Origin: Malurus cyaneus samueli
Lineage: Eukaryota > Chordata > Aves > Passeriformes > Maluridae
Direction: 5' to 3'
DNA length: 64,000 nucleotides
Assembly: GCA_009741485.1 (NCBI GenBank)
Contig: CM019216.1
Location: 26,429,741 to 26,493,740, forward strand
Positions within the stretch are counted from its first letter, which is position 1. Every line of letters begins with the position of its first letter. The notes under the pieces were generated by a model. The model made no database searches, was not told where the DNA came from, and was given only the letters and a program-made list of their open reading frames with translations. Position numbers and translations under genes: made by a program. Shown piece by piece: positions 48,324 to 61,319 of this stretch.

Positions 48324-49322
48324 TGGGCTTACATTGGTTAGTTGCCAGGCACCCACCAAGCTACTCTGTTACTCTTCCTCCTTAACAGGACAGAGGGACA
48401 ATGAAGAACACACGGACCGAAATAAGGAAGTTCACTTGCCAATTGTCGCAGGAAACACAGACTGGACTTGGGAAAATAAATTTAATTTCTTGCCAAACAG
48501 AATCGATTAGTAAGAAATAAGAACAATTTTTTTAAAAAAAAAATCTCTTCTCCCCCCTTTCCTTTCTTCCCAGGCTCAACTTCTCTCCCAACTCTTCTTC
48601 CTCCTGCACCTCAAGTGGCACAGTGGGGTGGGGAAAAGGGTCAGCTGCAGTCAGTTCATAACATTCCATCTCTGCTGCTCCATGGGGCTCACCCATTAGA
48701 AACAGTCCTTTATGGACTTCTCAAACAGAAGATGTTCCCACAGGCTGACTGCTCCAGCGTGGGTCCTTCTGTGGAGCACTGTCCTTCCTCACAGGGTCAC
48801 AGGTCTGACAGCAAACTTGCTCCTGCGTGGTGTTCGCTCCATGAGCTGTGCCAGGATTCAATCATAGGGCCGTTGTGAGTCACAGTTTCTTTTAAGGGAT
48901 ATTCACCTGTGCTGACAGAGGTTGTCTACAGGCAGCAGGTGGCTATTTCCTCCACAGCGGATATTTGTGGGATGCAAGGATAAACCCGTCACTGCAGCCC
49001 TCTCCGCACAATGTCTGGTTCTGTGCCTGGACTGCCTCTTCCCCTGCTTTCTGCACTGACCTGTGGGCCTACAGGGTTGTTTCTCTTAAATATTCTCACT
49101 CCTCTATCCCAGCTTCTGTTGTGCAGCATTTTTTCCCTATCTTAATTATGCTACCACATGTGCTCCCGAAACGTTTCTGATGGGCTCAGCTTTACCCAGT
49201 GGAGGGTCTGACTTGGAGGTAGCTGGATCTCACTCTGACATGAGGGCAGCTCCTGGTGTCTTCTCCCAAAGGCTGCTCATGCAGCCCCCAGCTACCCAAA
49301 CTTTGCCACATAGATCCTATTT
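48324..49322 (-). mobile_element. Avian ERVL-type solo LTR, close to full length
   Basis: About 1 kb on the minus strand, same family as the copies at 14.0-14.9 and 15.7-16.5 kb. On the plus strand it begins with 'ttgccaggcacccaccaagc' and 'ggacagagggacaatgaaga' (LTR 3' end), then 'aaacacagactggacttggg', 'gggtcagctgcagtcagttc', units built on 'ctccagcgtgggtccttctg', 'ctgctttctgcactgacctg', 'aacgtttctgatgggctcag' and 'cttggaggtagctggatctc', closing with 'caaactttgccacatagatc' (LTR 5' end). The polyadenylation signal position reads AAGAAA on the minus strand, so it is decayed. No internal viral sequence adjoins either end, which makes it a solo LTR. The 60- to 87-codon frames are LTR shadows. 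Confidence 0.72.
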
Positions 49323-52300
49323 GGTTTATCAGTTTATTTCACTTTGCTTAACAAGACTGTAGAATGGGAAAAAAAAAGTTAGAAATGTCTAAAATGCACA
49401 TATTCTTTGATGGCAATACCAGACAGCGCTATTTTTTTTTATACAGTCTGACTACTAGCAAAAATAGTAATTTAATTTTATCTTTTGCTGTGAAAAATCA
49501 CACCCAGTTCATTACATACAGTTGATCTGTTTGCAACTCAAACTTTTACAGCTTTTTCGTTATTCACTGTGCTTAACCATATTGAACTATTCATTGTGAC
49601 TCCTGACAGCAGCCAAAGTTCTCAGATTCCTATGTAAGCACTAGGAACACTTCCCATCTCAAGACATCTAAAGCTCTGCTGTATCTACCCTCCATACAGT
49701 GGATGAGATTCATCTCACTCAACCTGGCTGACTAGTTTAGTCCTGGACAGAGACAGGACATCTCAGGCAGGGGTTTATCTGTCTTAGATGTCATGGGCTT
49801 TAGATACCTCTCCTTATCTTACAAAATAGTCTAGGACAATAAAAGGACTAATTTTAAGTCTATACTGTAGATGGGGAAAAGCACTCCTTAGTGAACACTA
49901 GCAAATCAGTGATGCATAAAAAAAATTAATTTAAATCTCTCAGAAAATACAATACTATAAATGTATATAATTTAATATGTTATCATAACAGATTTCACAT
50001 CACTGTCCTATGGTGAAGGCAGAAATATTTTTAGCACATCAGCAATAAGATGTAATTTGCAAGTGGCAGTCTATAATTTACTGTCTACTTACAGAGTAAG
50101 AGGACTACACAGTATTGCAGCAGATACAAGCAGCATACAGTTCTGTGAACTACACAGGGACAGGACTGCCCTGAAACACCCCTGGAATTACAGTTGACTG
50201 TAGAAAAAATGGGCTTTTTTCAGTCAACATTTTTACAATGTAGAAGCTTAAATATAAATCAGTAGGACTGCAGCTCTGTAGGACCCTGGATCTCTACTAT
50301 GTGTTTCTAAGACATGCTAGACCTAATGTCAGCATGGATCTACTGCGTGTTTGATCACTAAAACCCCTTAAGAGTATTAGATATAATTCCAAAATTCATC
50401 TAATCTGTGTTGGAGTTTAATGTAAAGCCTGTTATGTTCAAAACATCCATCTTTTTGCAGTGCTTTGCACATTAGGATGACTAATTTTAAAGTTAGCACT
50501 TCCATCTAACATGCAGCATAAGTAAGAAAGTTGAAATATGAAAGTGTACAGGTCATTTACAAAGTGTTTGTACTAGAAGATATTAACTGTTAGGAAGGAT
50601 AGAAACATAGTTTCTGACACTTTACCCTGATTATGACCACAGACACTACAAAGATTTCTTGGTATGCTGCTTTTACATTTGAGGTTAAAGGCTAAAGACT
50701 AAAATCAACAAAACTATTAGACAGCGAAATGAGTGGAAGTTATGTGCTAAAGGAGTATTAGGTATTTAAATATCTTGCAGATGAGACTATGCCCACTAAT
50801 AAAACAGAAAGCAATTTCCCTGGCTCCCTGAAGCTTAGAGTTGCTTTCAAAAACACAATTTTTATTCCTCCTTTCAGATAATCCATCTGTCTACTGAGAA
50901 GGGTATTAACTATGTCAAGACAGTCCCATTCTCTGTAGCCCTCATTATTATTTCCCATCTTCTTCTCTGTAGAATTAACCAGCTAGAATAACTCACAGAA
51001 CAAAATACTGTGGAGGCAAACTTCTGAGGCTTTTAATGGCCACTTCCCATGCTTTCCACTTTGGTGTGACAGCCAACATGGCAGCAGCTCCTGAAGCTCC
51101 CTGAGGGGCTCTCTCTGCATCATTTGAACTCTTTCAGTATAGAATCAGTCCCACATAAGTTACTGAGAAAAATGGTAGACTTTTCAAATAGAGAGCTTTC
51201 TCTTCAAGAAAATGACAGAAAACTGAGGACTTTTTAGCTGAAGCACCTTCAGTACCTCATGAGAGGCTGTAATATTGGGTTAGTCATCCAGCACTCATAG
51301 CATGGAAAGGTGTACTTGAAAGTTTTAGCAAAAAAAAAGATTACTGCACAAATGCTTTTCATTTTTAATGGTTTTTCTGGATCTTTTTTTTTTCATTTAC
51401 GTAAAAGGAATTTAAACTAACTTCTTTTTCAGGCAGCTAATCTTCAGTTAAAAAAGAAAGTGATCACAACAATTTTGAAAATATTTTGTTTGAAAGTAAG
51501 TTAACACTGGAATTCCTCGGTCTATTTAAACTTGTCATCTTCAATTGTTCATAGTGACAGATTTCCTAATGCTCACCAGGCACTCACGCATTTTATGTTT
51601 GTTGGAGTGTGCATCTTGTAATGTTCACAGCTTCACTGATTCAATCATTCCTATTTTTGCTACTGATTCGGAAAGACTCACAGTATGAGGGAGAACAACA
51701 GGAGTGAATTGGTGATGCTGATTTCATCCAAGCATTTTTTCGGGATTCATAAATATACAGAAAGCTTAATCTCACCATTTTCCTGAAAGTGATTTCATTT
51801 TCATTATTCTCTTGTCTTGTATAAGATTTTGTTTTATTATTGTAAAGCATTGACTAAAAATAAAATTTTAAAAAAAAAAAAAAGCTCTAGACAAGCATCT
51901 GTTCAAGCTGTTCAACTTCTTCTAAACAGTTCCTACCTACATTTTGCAGACTTCAAAGAGAGCCTTTGCCCTGTCCCTTCAGTGAATAAATAATCCCTCC
52001 TATGAAGTGAAACAATTTCATCCAGGAAACACATGAGCTTCCAGACAGCATGAGAAGTAAGCCACCACCAAGAGCAACTAACCCACATTTCTAACCCAGA
52101 GTTTTTCACTCCTTTTCTGTTTATTTACCTGCATAAATTTCCCAAAGGACATGTGGATCCTTTCAGAAATGTCACATGTCTGCCTACAGCATATGTGAAG
52201 CTGGCTTTTTATTGGCTGTTTTGAAAAACACAGGGGTCTACAGAGCAAAGGCTGAAATTCACTGCTCTGGTCTAAATCATGCACAGCAGAGAGGTGAATT

Positions 52301-52681
52301 TGCACTTCCCCATTTACACACCAGGGCCTCCTTCATCAAATGTTCACTCAGGAAATGGCTTAGAGATCCAAGATCATGGATCAAATGCTGAATGAGCAGG
52401 GAGGAAACTGGTTTATGCACCAACCAGGAGGGAAGTTCCTTGCACTTTTATTTTCCTAATATATTCCAAAGGCTGTAATTTCATACGATTCATTATAGAA
52501 AAATTTTAACACGTTGATAGAATCCTATTTTTCATTCAGATCTAGTTACGACCCTGTCACACAATTTGGTTTGATGAGAGAGCTTAGAAACTCTGAGATC
52601 TCCAAGGATAAGAAATCTATAGGCCAAATTGTGGCCACAATATAATTAAAAATATTTCTAGAATTTCTTAGAACTCTCTTC
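49323..52681. other. Unique AT-rich non-coding DNA
   Basis: No gene or repeat family recognised. There is an A run at about 51870-51883. Confidence 0.55.
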
Positions 52682-52682
52682 C

Positions 52683-52710
52683 TTTTTTTTTTTTTTTTTT
52701 TTTTTTTTTT
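52683..52710. repeat. Poly-T tract, 28 bases
   Basis: An uninterrupted run of 28 T. No retroelement is recognisable on the side where the body of a minus-strand poly-A retrocopy would lie (to the right). Confidence 0.95.
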
Positions 52711-54660
52711 CAAAGTTACTTATTTATTCTGCTTATAGAATTTGGATTTTGGGGAAAAGGGACAGAAATACAGATTAGGTTAGGAACTGCATACAAAAGT
52801 GATGGTGACTTCTAAAAACAATGTAACCAAATAAAGGCATCCAAGCCTCACCAGTATCTTTTATCAGTGCAGCATTCAGGTTCCGACTTTAAATTAAAGC
52901 AGAGACTTTTTGACTTAAGATACTTAGACCTATCAATCTTTTAGTTGAAAACACCCAATTTCTTTCTTAACTTTACTGCACAAGGCTTCTAAATGTGCAG
53001 GCCATGTTTTGTAATGGAGCTATGAAGAAAATATTTTGCTGCTATCAAAACGAAACTTAAAGGAGACTGTAGTCTGTCCATATATACAGCTGTAGCTGTA
53101 TTACCTGTCTAGAGGGCTCTTCTGAAGTCTTTGGGTTTCACCATTGCACATTTAGGTCCTTTCAGAATTCAGGTGAAATACATTATAGAACTGTCTAACA
53201 AGCACTCACCAGCCACAGAAGGTGTTTTTATCTAAATGCCTAATACAACAGTAAGTTTCTTTCACACACATGAAACAGCACTAACACAGCTCCTGCCTAA
53301 TTGTACAAAACCCAGTAGAAATAAATCTGAGCAAGTGCTCAGTGCTCACATAGATCAAACCCCCAAATATGCTCGCAGTACCAGAAAAATAAGTAAACAA
53401 TAGGATAATAAATAATGCTACTAATGAATAATGGAAGGTCAAATGATCGTAATGCAATACCTGTCATATGCACCATGCAGTGTAAATTTACATAATAAAT
53501 TAATAATTTTTAAATTAAAACCAATAGATTGTACTGTCTTACCTAAGAAAGTTTAAGTGAAAGGGCAAAAATATATTTTAAATACAATTACGATGTTTAA
53601 AAAGTAAGCTTAGTATTTCCAGGAAGCTCAAACAACATCTTTTTTTTCCCATATTCTTCTCGTGCATGAATCACTAGAAGAGTTAAATGTAAAACAGCCT
53701 TTAAGGGAGAAGGACTCAGTTAAGGAGGTAAAGAGGCAAGCAGCTTGCAAACAGGAGAGCAGTTAAAAGTAAAGATTCATCAGGGATCTTACCTAATGAA
53801 GACAGAAAAGACCTTGGAGTACCTGGAGTAACTGCTATTTGAGGTTTTCAAGGACATGCTAGTTAGTGTCAGCATTTGTCAGCAATGACTGTGGTAAAAA
53901 TTATTCTGCTTTCCATATCACACTGCCATTAGTTTGTCTCCCACCGCCCCTTCCAGACATCTTTTTCTAGGAATGCATGAATTTGTATTGGAGAATGACC
54001 TATGTTCATGACATAAAAAATGCCAAAAACTCTTTCCTCTGCATCTGTTCTTGCATGAAACAAGGTATTGGAGCACTTCAGAGCTTGATTTCTCACCCAC
54101 ACCCAAACAGATCTCAAGAGAAAAGGTCAGGAAACCAGCTGTGGTTCTTTGATCCCAGACCACCAACAATGTACAAGATATGACTGGACTCAGGTTTTAA
54201 ATTCAATTTATGGGTTGACCTTGAGACAATAAGCAAAGGTAGCATCACAGGTCGGAAGGCGCCTCCTCCGTGGTGCTCCTTGCACAAGATATTGCCCCCG
54301 GCATTCTCTGTCCCTGGCAGGGGGAGGCAAGAGTTAGCAAAAGTAAGCTACATTACCCTCTATTTGGATCTTTTCTATGAATGAATATAAACCTTTTCTA
54401 TTTCTTAATGTTTATTTTAATTTATATTTCCTTTAGAATTACTTCCCCGTTTCTAGCCCCCATTTCCCCAGGTATTTGAATATTTATGAAGCAATATAAA
54501 TAAGAATATATGGAGATTGAACATTCCTTTACACAAATGCAGTGGTAGAAGTGACGGAATATTTGTACTTTTCAGTGACTGATGTTGAAAATTGAAAATA
54601 TAATTTTCCCAGAGGGCCCATGTGGCTCCTGAAAAGTCTGCTGGTTTTACATGTTACATT
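52711..54660. other. Unique AT-rich non-coding DNA
   Basis: No gene or repeat recognised. A small GC-richer spot with three CpG sites occurs at about 54250-54305. Confidence 0.55.
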
Positions 54661-54678
54661 TGAGAATAAAAAAAAAGC

Positions 54679-54706
54679 GAGAGAAAGAGAGAAAAAGAGA
54701 GAGAGA

Positions 54707-54783
<77 letters not shown>

Positions 54784-54821
54784 AAAGAAAGAAAGAAAGA
54801 AAGAAAAGAAGGAAAGAAAAG
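54679..54821. repeat. 143-nt homopurine tract, (GA)n / (GAAA)n
   Basis: No pyrimidine occurs on the plus strand over 143 bases. The first 40 bases are irregular GA, then perfect (GAAA) units follow for about 85 bases and imperfect GAAA/GGAA to the end. Lysine/arginine/glutamate-rich frames on the plus strand and serine/phenylalanine-rich frames on the minus strand are translations of it, not genes. Such tracts can form triplex DNA and are difficult to sequence, so the length may be wrong. Confidence 0.97.
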
Positions 54822-57800
54822 CAAGATTCAGGGAAAATGCACTAGGCACTTTGTGAGGCTGCAGTTAGTACTTGCCCTTTCCCAAGCTCTTCTGGTGCTG
54901 CTGTTTGAGAGGCAGAGCCTGCACTGAGTAACAAGTCACAGAGTACACAGTTACAACAATCGCTATCAGTGTCAGGCTTTTTAAGATGACAGCCTCACAC
55001 ATCCTTTCATGCCATCCTTGTTAGTAATAATCCAGTGGTACAGCGCTGCATGGAACAGCTATAGGCATGGCAACAACACTATGATTTCATTTCTTTTTTT
55101 CCTTTGTGTCAGAGCTTTAAATATCTACAGCTTCCCTGCAACTTACCTTCCAGTCCTCTATAGCACTAGGTAAAGAGTTCAGCTTCCATTTAATTCCCAG
55201 AGTTGCTGCTGCCAGAAATTAAAGGACACAAATCATGCTCGCTCTTGAGCTGCTAATTCAGTTCTGATACAATGCTGACAACAGGGTAAGTTCCCCTGTA
55301 GTTAGGACTCAGGAATTTTTGCACTGTGCTACCATTTAGTCTTTTCCTAATACCAGTGCTGAAAATTTGGCATGAGATTTGTTCATGCAGATGCAGCCAC
55401 AGAGACCTTGCTTTTGTGCTTCATTATTGCTATTTTCCTTAATTCAAAAATAATTCATTCTAAATTGAACATAAATGTTTTGTTGTTTGACTATGGAAAC
55501 AATGAAATGAAAATCCAAGACTAATCACATTTTCAGTAACAATAACTGAAATGGTTTACTCAGCATGCATACATTTTAAAAGACAGTTTCCTAACTGCAT
55601 TTTACTAGAGGGCAGTAAAACCTTCTGCTTCGCTGAGCAAATCCTGTGTCCAAATCTTCATTTACATCCCTGTGTGGGCTGTTACACTGCAAACTTGGAT
55701 CTGAGTGCATATTCCTCCCACCTTCTTCTTCTTCTTGCAGCCATTAAAGTTTATTTGAAGAACAACACCAGATCTACATTAGGCTAGAAGCACTACTGCT
55801 ACTTGTGGGCATCTTCTGTTTTCTCTCAGTCTTAGTTAATCTATGTACACGAATGCATTTATTTTTTTCTTTTGGTGGATTGTTTGTGAATTTTTTTGGT
55901 TCTGAGCATCTTGACATTGAAACACCATTTAAACAAGTTCAATTCATTCATTAAACCAAAAATATCATATATTGTGGACAGGCATCAGTTTTTTATTTCT
56001 GCAGCATATGACATAGTGAAAGAAACAGGGAAGTCCCTTTTAGCACAGGCATCTTACTTCTATTTGTGTTTTGCTTCTAAACTGCTGGGCAGTTTTATTC
56101 AAGTACAGATTTTCTGATTAAGTGACTTGTAATATGCTCCCCACATGAATGAGACATCCTCAATTATGCATGAAAATCTTCTATTGTTAGGGTATTTTTC
56201 CCATTACGCAATGCCAATGTTGAAATTCCAATGCAGCTATATTAATTAACAGAAAAATAAACCAGTTTTATTAGCAAGAAAGATGTATTTTGGAAGCAGT
56301 TGGTTACTTAGCAACAGTTTCAGGTATTAAAACTTCTTTTACTAACAAGCAAAAAAAAAAAAGAAGGATACTGCGTAGTACAGAACATTAGATCAGCATG
56401 CTTTGTGTAAAGGATTTTAACAGTCAAGAGATGTGACTGTGTTTAAGATTCCTTTTTCCAGTCACTAGTTCATTGTCAGTAGCAGCTACAGAGCAGCTTT
56501 ATGTGCATTCAGAGACAGCCAGGAAATTAGTTCTGCATGACTGACTCAGCACTGTGGCACTGAGAACAACTCTCACCCATTTCCTTAAACAATTGTTTAT
56601 TTCTTGGTGTGATAACAATGTTAAATATCACAATTCTACACAGAAAAACTCAGATACTTCATTGGCATTCAAGGTAAAAAAGTATTAGCACTAGTAAAGT
56701 GAAGTCCTAGCTTATTTCTGGCATTACGAGACTTTTTTTGCAATTATTATTGAAAGTTCAGAATGATTCCTGATATCTTGTTTAGTGTTTTCTTTGATGC
56801 TAAATGGAACTGAGAGGCAAAATGCCAGCAAACTGAAATCAAATGAAAGTAACAGTGCACTTTCAAAGTGAGAAGTTTAAAATTAAATAAAACCTTTGAA
56901 TCAAAAAGAAGGTCTATTAGACTTTTCATGACAGAAAAACAAGTCAGATCTTTTTAAAACCTGTATTCATTCAGAATTCAGATGATTCAAGGTAAAGCAA
57001 AGACTTAGAGTTCAGATGATAGACATGCATCTCTTTGAGTTATCTTTGCTCAAGCTGCATGGGATTCCCCAGCTCTGGGCATTTAGACATCTGCCCAAAG
57101 ACAGGCAGTTTGGCAAATTCTGTCCCAAGCAGCAATTTGGCAAATTTGAACAGGCCCTGGGAGGGCATTTTGCTGCCCTCCAAATGCACTATGAAACAGA
57201 CTGGTGTCTAAGAAAACATGAAAACAGAGAGCATCCAGCAGACTGCCTCTTTACCCAAATGAATTTATGAAGACACATGATGTACTCAGCATTCACAGCA
57301 TTGAAGTCTTCCCTGAAAATATGAACTATAACTTTGGTCCTTGAGCACTATCAGGGCCCACGCATTTCTTAAAAAAATATATCCAGAAGAAAACTCTCAT
57401 TTCTCACTACCAGGATAGTAGAGGCTTGCAAGGTTTGTGAAATTCCAGAGCTAAGTAGCAACGAGTGGATTCTCAGCAATTCTGTTTTGGATTTAAGCAA
57501 TACATTCTCTCTAAGGCTGCTGAAAGGGCCTGAACCCTTTTATTGGATCCTAATAATTTCTCTTTACTTTCTAGTTATGAAGTTAATCTGAAAATACTGT
57601 CTGTCAGTGTTTAGTGTTGCTCTTGTCTTAAAATGGAGAGCTCTTGAACCAGGGGTTTGCTTTCTATTGTAAGTTTCCACAGTGTGTTAGTGGATAGGGC
57701 TAAAGGACCACTAAAAGCAGTGTGTTTTCCAGTAAATCTCACTATTGCTAACCGAGTTCAGCCACATGCAGAATATTTTTCACTTTGTGTTTAAGCTAAA

Positions 57801-58825
57801 GCAAAAAGTCAGCTCTTATTTATGGATTTATCTATTCAGTTGGGTACATTTGTTTCCTGTAGCAACGTGCACTGTTTATTATTAGAGAATGAATGAATAT
57901 TGCTTTCTGTTGTGATAATTTTGGATTTTCTTTGATGCCTGATAAGAGATTTTTTTTTCTTATTAACCTCTGGGACAGCAAGACAATTTCATGCTGTCAG
58001 TAAAACACTGACAAGACTGAGTTCAGTTTCCCTTTCTGTGCTCTGTTTTAAAAAAAAAAGCAAAATAAATATCTGATCCATAAATACAGATTTCATGAAA
58101 CATAGAGAACTTTCCATATTGGTTATATGCAGCGAAGAAAGATAATGGCACATCAGTTTGTTTTTTTAATACATTTTCTTAGTGTAAGAAGCTGAGAAAC
58201 TTCAGTTTTCAGTCTTTAATGGGTTAGTAAGGAATTCCCAAGTGGTGGAACAAGAGTGATATGTGAAGGATAAAGAAATGTTTAAATGTAAGAAAGATGT
58301 GTTATGTGACAGGAGTGAAGATATCAGTTTGAAATTTATATCACTCTGTCCAATCCAAAACGTCTCCTCTGAAATGTGCCTGCAATGTGCCTTCACTCAG
58401 CAAGGAAGACATGGCATTGCAAACAATGTGACCACCTCACAGTTATTGCAGGTAAATTTACCTATCCACAAACATGTCAATAAAAAGCCAGATGGAGAAT
58501 AAAAACTTTGTCAGATCATCACATTAAACATTAAAGTTAAAACCTGTGTGCCATGCATGGTTCATTAAAAACATGCACGCTATATAATTCCCCCGATGCT
58601 GATGCATGCTTTAAAAACTTTTAAAAAACCAAAACCCTGGGATAAAATACAGCTGATTGTAAACTGTGAGGCACACATCTCAGAGCCATCATTTCTATTT
58701 GGTAGAAAAATAAACATTCTTCGTGAGTTTTATCACAATCACTAAGACAACATATTTAAATAAATTAAATTCTTAATTAAGCATCCCATATAAAATAAAT
58801 TTATGAGTCAGTAATGTGCTCTGAA
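54822..58825. other. Unique AT-rich non-coding DNA
   Basis: About 4 kb with no gene or repeat family recognised. An A run lies at 56351-56362. Confidence 0.55.
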
Positions 58826-59286
58826 GGAAGAAAGGTCAACAGTACCCTGGGCTGCATTCAGAATAACTTTGCCAGCAATCCTTTACCTCTGCTCAGCACC
58901 TCTGGAGTAATGGGTCCAATTCTGGAGTTCCTGGTACAACAGAGATACATAAATAATAAAGCAAATGTGGTGAAGGGTCATGGAGACGATAAAGGATTGG
59001 AACACCTATGTATGAGAGGATACTCAAGGAGCTGGGCCTGCTCAGCCTTCAGAAGAGAAGTTTTCAGGGGGATCTCTGAATATCTGACTGGGAAGAAGTG
59101 AAGATGAGAGAACCACAATCTGTTCTGGTACCCAGTGACAGAACAAGGGGTGCTGGGCACAAGCTGAAATACAAGAAATTAATCTTAATTTTTATTTATT
59201 TTTTATTTAGAAGGTGATTGAATTCTAAACTAGTTTTCCCTGACAGGTTGTGGAGTCTCCATCCTTGGAGATATTCAGAACAACTG
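58826..59286 (+). mobile_element. CR1 LINE fragment 1 of 3, 3' tail missing
   Basis: Sense CR1, end of ORF2 and 3' UTR: 'accctgggctgcattcagaa', 'gtggtgaagggtcatggaga', 'aggagctgggcctgctcagc', 'cttcagaagagaagttttca', 'acccagtgacagaacaaggg' and 'gtggagtctccatccttgga'. It stops abruptly at about 59286, where the next CR1 begins, and its terminal ATTCTATGAT repeats are absent. It was probably truncated by the arrival of the next element or by a deletion. A T/A-rich stretch near 59188-59210 lies within it. Confidence 0.82.
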
Positions 59287-59294
59287 AATACAAA

Positions 59295-59930
59295 CAGAAC
59301 AATGCTGGAAAGCAGAGCCATGGGAAGGGACCAGTGAGTCCTGGTTGACAGAAAGTTGAACAGGAGTGAGCAGTGCCCTGGCAGGCAGGAGGGCCAAGCA
59401 TGTCCTGGGGGCATCAGGCACAGCATCACCAGCCAGGCAAGGGAGGGGATTGTCCCGCTCTGCTCTGACCTGGGGCGGCCTCACCTCAAGTGCTGGGGAC
59501 AGCTTTGGGTGCCACAATATAAGGAGGACATTAAACTACTAAAGAGCATCCAAAGGAGAGCAGTGGAGACTATGAAGAACCTTTAGTGGAAGCCATGCAA
59601 GGAGTGGCTGAGGTCACTGGTCTTGTTCAGCCTGGAGAAGTGGAGACTGAGGGGAGACCTCATTGCAATCTACAGCTTCCTGGAGGGAAGAGGAGGGGCA
59701 GGCACTGATTTCTCTGGTGACCAGTGATAGGACCCAAGGGAATGGCCTGAAGTTGTGTCGTGAAAGGTTTCTTCACCCACAGGTTGGCACTGGAATAGAG
59801 TTCCGAAATAGAGTCAAGAGTCAGCTTCAGGTGGCATGGTGACTGGTTGTACTTGGGGTTGTCCTGTGCAGACCAGGGGCTGGACTCCTCGGGATCTGTT
59901 CCAATTCAGGATATGCATTGATTCTATGAT
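59295..59930 (+). mobile_element. CR1 LINE fragment 2 of 3, with 3' terminus
   Basis: Sense CR1: 'gtcctggttgacagaaagtt', 'gaacaggagtgagcagtgcc', 'ctctgacctggggcggcctc', 'ataaggaggacattaaacta', 'gttcagcctggagaagtgga', 'gactgaggggagacctcatt', then the 3' UTR and 'tgcattgattctatgat', the CR1 terminus. It keeps more CpG sites and clearer phrases than fragment 1, so it is probably younger. The open frame at 59356-59586 is an ORF2 relic of the conserved C-terminal part. Stops interrupt it. Confidence 0.85.
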
Positions 59931-60258
59931 ATCCAGAGATGCTGCAGAGCTCGTTGGAGACAGGATTTTTGTCAAGGAGTGCTGCAAAAAGACAAAGGAT
60001 AATGCTTCTAAACCAAAACAGGGTAGATTCAGACTAGGTAGAAGGGGGAATTTTCTTATAATGACGGTGCTGCAACACAGGAACAGGTTGATCAGAGAGG
60101 CAGTAGATGTCCCATCCCTGGAAGTATTCAAAGGTTGGTTTGGATGGGGCTCTGAGCAATCCGATGTAGTTGAAGATGTCCCTGCTCATTGCAAGGTCAT
60201 TGGACTGGATGGCCTTTAAAAGTTCTTTCCAAACCAAACCATTTTATGATTCTGTGAT
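59931..60258 (+). mobile_element. CR1 LINE fragment 3 of 3, with 3' terminus
   Basis: Sense CR1 3' UTR with its own end: 'gcaacacaggaacaggttga', 'tcagagaggcagtagatgtc', 'ccatccctggaagtattcaa', 'aggttggtttggatggggct', 'tcattggactggatggcctt' and finally 'ttttatgattctgtgat'. Its content overlaps fragments 1 and 2, so it is an independent insertion of another CR1 subfamily and not the missing tail of fragment 1. The first 30 bp are uncertain. Confidence 0.85.
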
Positions 60259-61319
60259 TAGGGAACCTCAGTTTAGGGTTGTACCTAGAATTCATCATCA
60301 TTTTGAAAATTAATAACTGGTAGAAACACACATGCAAAGGATATAACATATGACAGATGTCACTGATGTACTAATTGTACTAACCCAAGGAGTTGTTTGT
60401 CCATACAGGAATTACAGGAATTTATTATCTGGCTGATAATTAAACCTTAGTCTTCCTGCTTTAATTTATAATAATATAATAACAATAAAATATTTTATAT
60501 TTTATATTTTTATATTCATATGAATACAGAATTACTATGCTTTCTGCTTCTATTTAGTTCTGAACAGATGTTGCAAAATTCAGGGTGATCTGAGGTTGCA
60601 TTTGTATATGCCATTATAAAAAGTATAGTAATTCATCGCCTTAAAAGCATTACTTAAAAATGAGTATCTATTTTGCAGTGTGCAGAGGACCCAAGCTGCC
60701 TCTTCCTATTCAGAAATAGGAAATTTTCTAAAGGCATACAGAATAAACCACAGGTAGGGGTAGGGGAAGGTATCCCCTTAGGATGCTTGGCCTAGAGGTG
60801 ATAAGCAAGAGAAGCCTTTCAGAAAGCAAGAAGAAAAGCACAGAGCTGGACAAGTTTGCAAAATTCCACATTTTCCAGTTCTCCAGTTGCACAGTAAGGA
60901 GTGATCCAGGGCAGTAGCCTGATTGGAATCCTCAGTCCAGACCATGGTTCTGTCTGTAAGTATAGAAGCCTATATGTAGGTATATGGATATTTCACAATA
61001 TGGAAATCTGTGGGAAGAGACAAGTTACTCAGAGACCAGCACTCAGACCATTTTTTTCTGGGGGGTGCAGGGGTATAACTGAAGTCCAATGATCCAAAAC
61101 TGAGGCTTATCAGCTGCCACAAGAACAACTTCGGGGGAAATCATTAATCAAGCAACAATAGTAGATCAAATGGGAGGAAATAGGATTTGTAGTAACTCAG
61201 AGTGTAGGTCAGACAGGAAGCTGAATGAATTCAGGTCCAGGGGAAAAAAAAAAAAACAAGAAGCTTGACTACATCACAAATAATGGTAGACAATGATCCT
61301 GAAGTGTTTTTGAAGCATA
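60259..61319. other. Unique AT-rich non-coding DNA
   Basis: No gene recognised. A low-complexity A/T stretch occupies 60467-60530 and an A run lies at 61242-61255. Confidence 0.55.

Noticed and set aside
54529..54856. Lysine/arginine- and serine/phenylalanine-rich frames of up to 106 codons
   Set aside because: They are direct translations of the GAAA/GA purine tract on either strand.
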